Shown here: piece by piece, positions 3,740 through 5,673 of the stretch | Numbering within the stretch: the first letter of the stretch is position 1 | Layout of the letters: the number at the start of each line of letters is the position of its first letter | Assembly (NCBI GenBank): GCA_023132505.1 | Contig: JAGLYE010000119.1 | Location: 1-5,673 of the forward strand | From: Bacteroidales bacterium | Lineage (GTDB): Bacteria; Bacteroidota; Bacteroidia; Bacteroidales; B18-G4 | DNA: 5,673 nucleotides | Direction: 5' to 3' | Notes under the pieces: generated by a model | What the model saw: the letters and a program-made list of their open reading frames with translations, nothing else | The model's database searches: none | What the model was told of the DNA's origin: nothing | Made by a program: the position numbers and the translations under genes

Positions 3740-5673
3740 ATGAAACTTTCCATAATCATTGTTAATTATAACGTCAAGCATTTTCTTGATCAATGCCTCA
3801 GTTCGGTACGCCGTGCTATTGAAGATATTGAGGCTGATATTTGGGTTGTTGACAATAATTCTGTTGATGGCTCTATCCGCATGGTAAAGGATAAGTTTCC
3901 GGAGGTGAAGCTGATTGCCAACAAGGACAATGTGGGTTTTTCGGTGGCAAACAACCAGGCCATCCATGAATCGCAGGGGGAATATGTGCTTTTGCTGAAT
4001 CCAGATACCATCGTGGAGGGCGACACCTTCAGCAAGATCATTGCTTTTATGGATGCTCACCCGGATGCAGGGGGCCTCGGGGTGAAGATGATCGATGGCA
4101 AGGGCAACTTCCTCCCTGAATCAAAACGTGGCCTGCCCACCCCTGATGTTGCATTCTTCAAGATCTTTGGACTGTCAAAGTTTTTCCCGAAATCAAAAAC
4201 CTTTGGCAAATACCATCTGGGGTACCTCGACAAGGATGAGACCCACCAGGTGGATATCCTTTCAGGGGCATTCATGTTTATGCGCAGAGCAGCCCTTGAC
4301 AAAACTGGATTGCTGGATGAGGATTTCTTTATGTATGGGGAAGACATCGACCTCTCCTACCGAATTATAAAAGCAGGCTACAAAAACTATTATTTCCCTG
4401 AAACCAGGATCATCCATTATAAGGGCGAGAGCACCAAGAAAAGCAGCGTAAATTATGTCTTTGTGTTTTACAGGGCCATGGCCATCTTTGCATCAAAGCA
4501 CTTTTCACAGAAGAATGCCCGATTGTTCTCTCTCCTGATCAATATGGCTATCTGGCTGCGCGCCTCCCTGGCCATCCTGAGCAGGTTCTTCAAAAGGGCC
4601 ATCCTGCCTATGCTCGATATCCTACTGATATTTGCAGGGATCTTCTTCATTCAGGAATACTGGGAAACCAGGGTGATCTTTCCTGACGGTGGCAGCTATC
4701 CCCGGGAGTTCATCACCATTACGGTACCCTTGTATATCCTTGTCTGGCTTTTTTCGGTATATCTCAGTGGCGGATACGACAAACCCATCAGACTTATCAA
4801 GATCTTTCAGGGTATTGCTCTCGGTACTGTTTTCATACTTGTAGTATATGCCTTGCTCAGTGAATCATACCGTTTCTCACGGGCGATCATCATCCTTGGC
4901 GCCGTTTGGGGCTTGAGTGCCATGACAATTTTACGCCTGATCCTTCACCTTACAGGGATTAAAAGGTACAGGATAGGCGAAGAATTGAAGAATAAACGCT
5001 TTATCATTGTTGGGCAAAAAGATGAGGCTGAACGTGTGGCTGACTTACTGCACAAAACCTGGCTGAAACCGGCCTTTGTCGGCCTGGTGAGCATGAAGAA
5101 CAACACCGAGAAGAGCGAGATGTTCATCGGAACCATTGACCAACTGCCTGAGATCATACCGATCTATAAAATCTCAGAGGTGATATTCTGTTCCAAAAGT
5201 CTCCCCCACCAGGTGATCATCGACAAGATGTCAGAATTGCAGCATTTACGTGTTGACTTTAAGATCGCTCCTGAAGACAGCCTGTCAATCATTGGCAGCA
5301 ACTCTATCAATACCTCCGGCGATCTATATACTGTTGATATCAATTCAATCACCACGCCAAGGAATTTAAGGAACAAAAGGTTTGTTGACATAATCACAGC
5401 ATTGGCCTTGCTCGTTTTTCTTCCCCTGAATGTTTTTATCATTAAAAACCCTGCCGGCCTGGTACGCAATATCCTCTGTGTCATATTTGCCCGTTGTTCC
5501 TGGGTCGGATACAATATTAAAAATCCTGGCGAAAAGGATAAGCTCCCAAAAATCAAACATGGTATCTTACATCCGGAAGATGCTTTCAACAAAAAGCGGA
5601 TAAATCCTGAGATCACCGGAAAACTAAATCTGATCTATGCCAGGGACTACGACTTCACCACCGACCTGAATAT
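3740..5673 (+). CDS. Family-2 glycosyltransferase fused to a membrane domain with an eroded phosphoglycosyl transferase-like core (3' end outside window)
   Basis: The frame is open for 644 codons to the right edge with no frameshift. ATG 3740 is the first start after an in-frame TGA at 3713, and AAGGA lies 11 bases upstream of it. Residues 1-240 are a GT2 domain: SIIIVNYN at 4-11, VVDNNSVDGS at 36-45, LLLNPDT at 84-90 (NPD in place of DxD), GAFMFMRRAAL at 176-186, and EDFFMYGEDIDLSYRI at 194-209 with the acceptor-site ED. This pattern fits rhamnosyltransferase-like enzymes of surface polysaccharide synthesis; donor and acceptor are unknown. Hydrophobic segments follow at about 262-280, 288-304, 324-342, 355-373 and 382-404. 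Next is a Rossmann-like domain starting RFIIVGQKDEAERVADLL (420-437), as in the CoA_binding_3 part of WbaP-type proteins. Residues 545-567 resemble the membrane helix opening a phosphoglycosyl transferase, but they are followed almost at once by SWVGY (587-591), skipping the catalytic segment. The protein is probably in the inner membrane with the GT domain cytoplasmic. The second domain may be structural rather than catalytic. Confidence 0.88.
   Translation, partial: MKLSIIIVNYNVKHFLDQCLSSVRRAIEDIEADIWVVDNNSVDGSIRMVKDKFPEVKLIANKDNVGFSVANNQAIHESQGEYVLLLNPDTIVEGDTFSKIIAFMDAHPDAGGLGVKMIDGKGNFLPESKRGLPTPDVAFFKIFGLSKFFPKSKTFGKYHLGYLDKDETHQVDILSGAFMFMRRAALDKTGLLDEDFFMYGEDIDLSYRIIKAGYKNYYFPETRIIHYKGESTKKSSVNYVFVFYRAMAIFASKHFSQKNARLFSLLINMAIWLRASLAILSRFFKRAILPMLDILLIFAGIFFIQEYWETRVIFPDGGSYPREFITITVPLYILVWLFSVYLSGGYDKPIRLIKIFQGIALGTVFILVVYALLSESYRFSRAIIILGAVWGLSAMTILRLILHLTGIKRYRIGEELKNKRFIIVGQKDEAERVADLLHKTWLKPAFVGLVSMKNNTEKSEMFIGTIDQLPEIIPIYKISEVIFCSKSLPHQVIIDKMSELQHLRVDFKIAPEDSLSIIGSNSINTSGDLYTVDINSITTPRNLRNKRFVDIITALALLVFLPLNVFIIKNPAGLVRNILCVIFARCSWVGYNIKNPGEKDKLPKIKHGILHPEDAFNKKRINPEITGKLNLIYARDYDFTTDLN

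Noticed and set aside
3581..4060. 159-residue minus-strand reading frame ending in VLG/VVL repeats
   Set aside because: Its C-terminal part is just the translated 9-base tandem array, and the rest lies antisense to the clear glycosyltransferase domain.
3740..5673. Frameshift or pseudogene in the glycosyltransferase fusion
   Set aside because: Codon-by-codon reading is open throughout with coherent motifs; the missing catalytic segment is an in-frame absence, not a reading-frame break.

Overview
The window looks like chromosomal DNA from a Bacteroidota bacterium, most likely an anaerobic or facultative member of the Bacteroidales/Marinilabiliales type. Three things point there. The promoters match the Bacteroidota -7 element TAnnTTTG, and start codons mostly lack strong Shine-Dalgarno sequences. 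An NrfH-NrfA nitrite reductase pair is present. The intergenic DNA is rich in hairpin and 'TTTCAAATT'-type repeats. The genus cannot be fixed from this sequence alone.

Layout. From position 1 to 3450 all genes lie on the minus strand. In transcription order they are an Rrf2-family iron-sulfur regulator (3450-3046), a ferredoxin-like multi-cysteine iron-sulfur protein (2660-1773), nrfH (1573-992) and nrfA (967 to beyond the left edge). nrfH and nrfA are 24 bases apart and form an operon behind a promoter at about 1630-1661. The regulator and the ferredoxin-like gene are separated by 385 bases. Most of that gap is a repetitive element with three-base-loop hairpins whose outermost hairpins are exact inverted copies of each other.

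From 3740 to the right edge a plus-strand gene encodes a large membrane protein. It has an N-terminal family-2 glycosyltransferase, several membrane helices, a nucleotide-binding-like domain and what looks like an eroded phosphoglycosyl transferase core. A 9-base tandem repeat lies directly upstream of its likely promoter.

How the genes work together. NrfH takes electrons from membrane quinol and passes them to NrfA, which reduces nitrite (and, in this family, nitric oxide) to ammonium. The ferredoxin-like protein belongs to a family I associate with hybrid cluster protein and nitrosative-stress loci, and the Rrf2 regulator keeps three cysteines suited to a NO- or iron-sulfur-sensing cluster. 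The strongest new observation is a shared promoter-operator module. The regulator and ferredoxin-like promoters match at 21 of 24 positions, including a (near-)palindrome GTAWTTAATTAC one base downstream of the -7 box. This suggests that the regulator controls itself and the ferredoxin-like gene. The nrfHA promoter lacks this module. The glycosyltransferase belongs to cell-surface polysaccharide synthesis and appears functionally unrelated.
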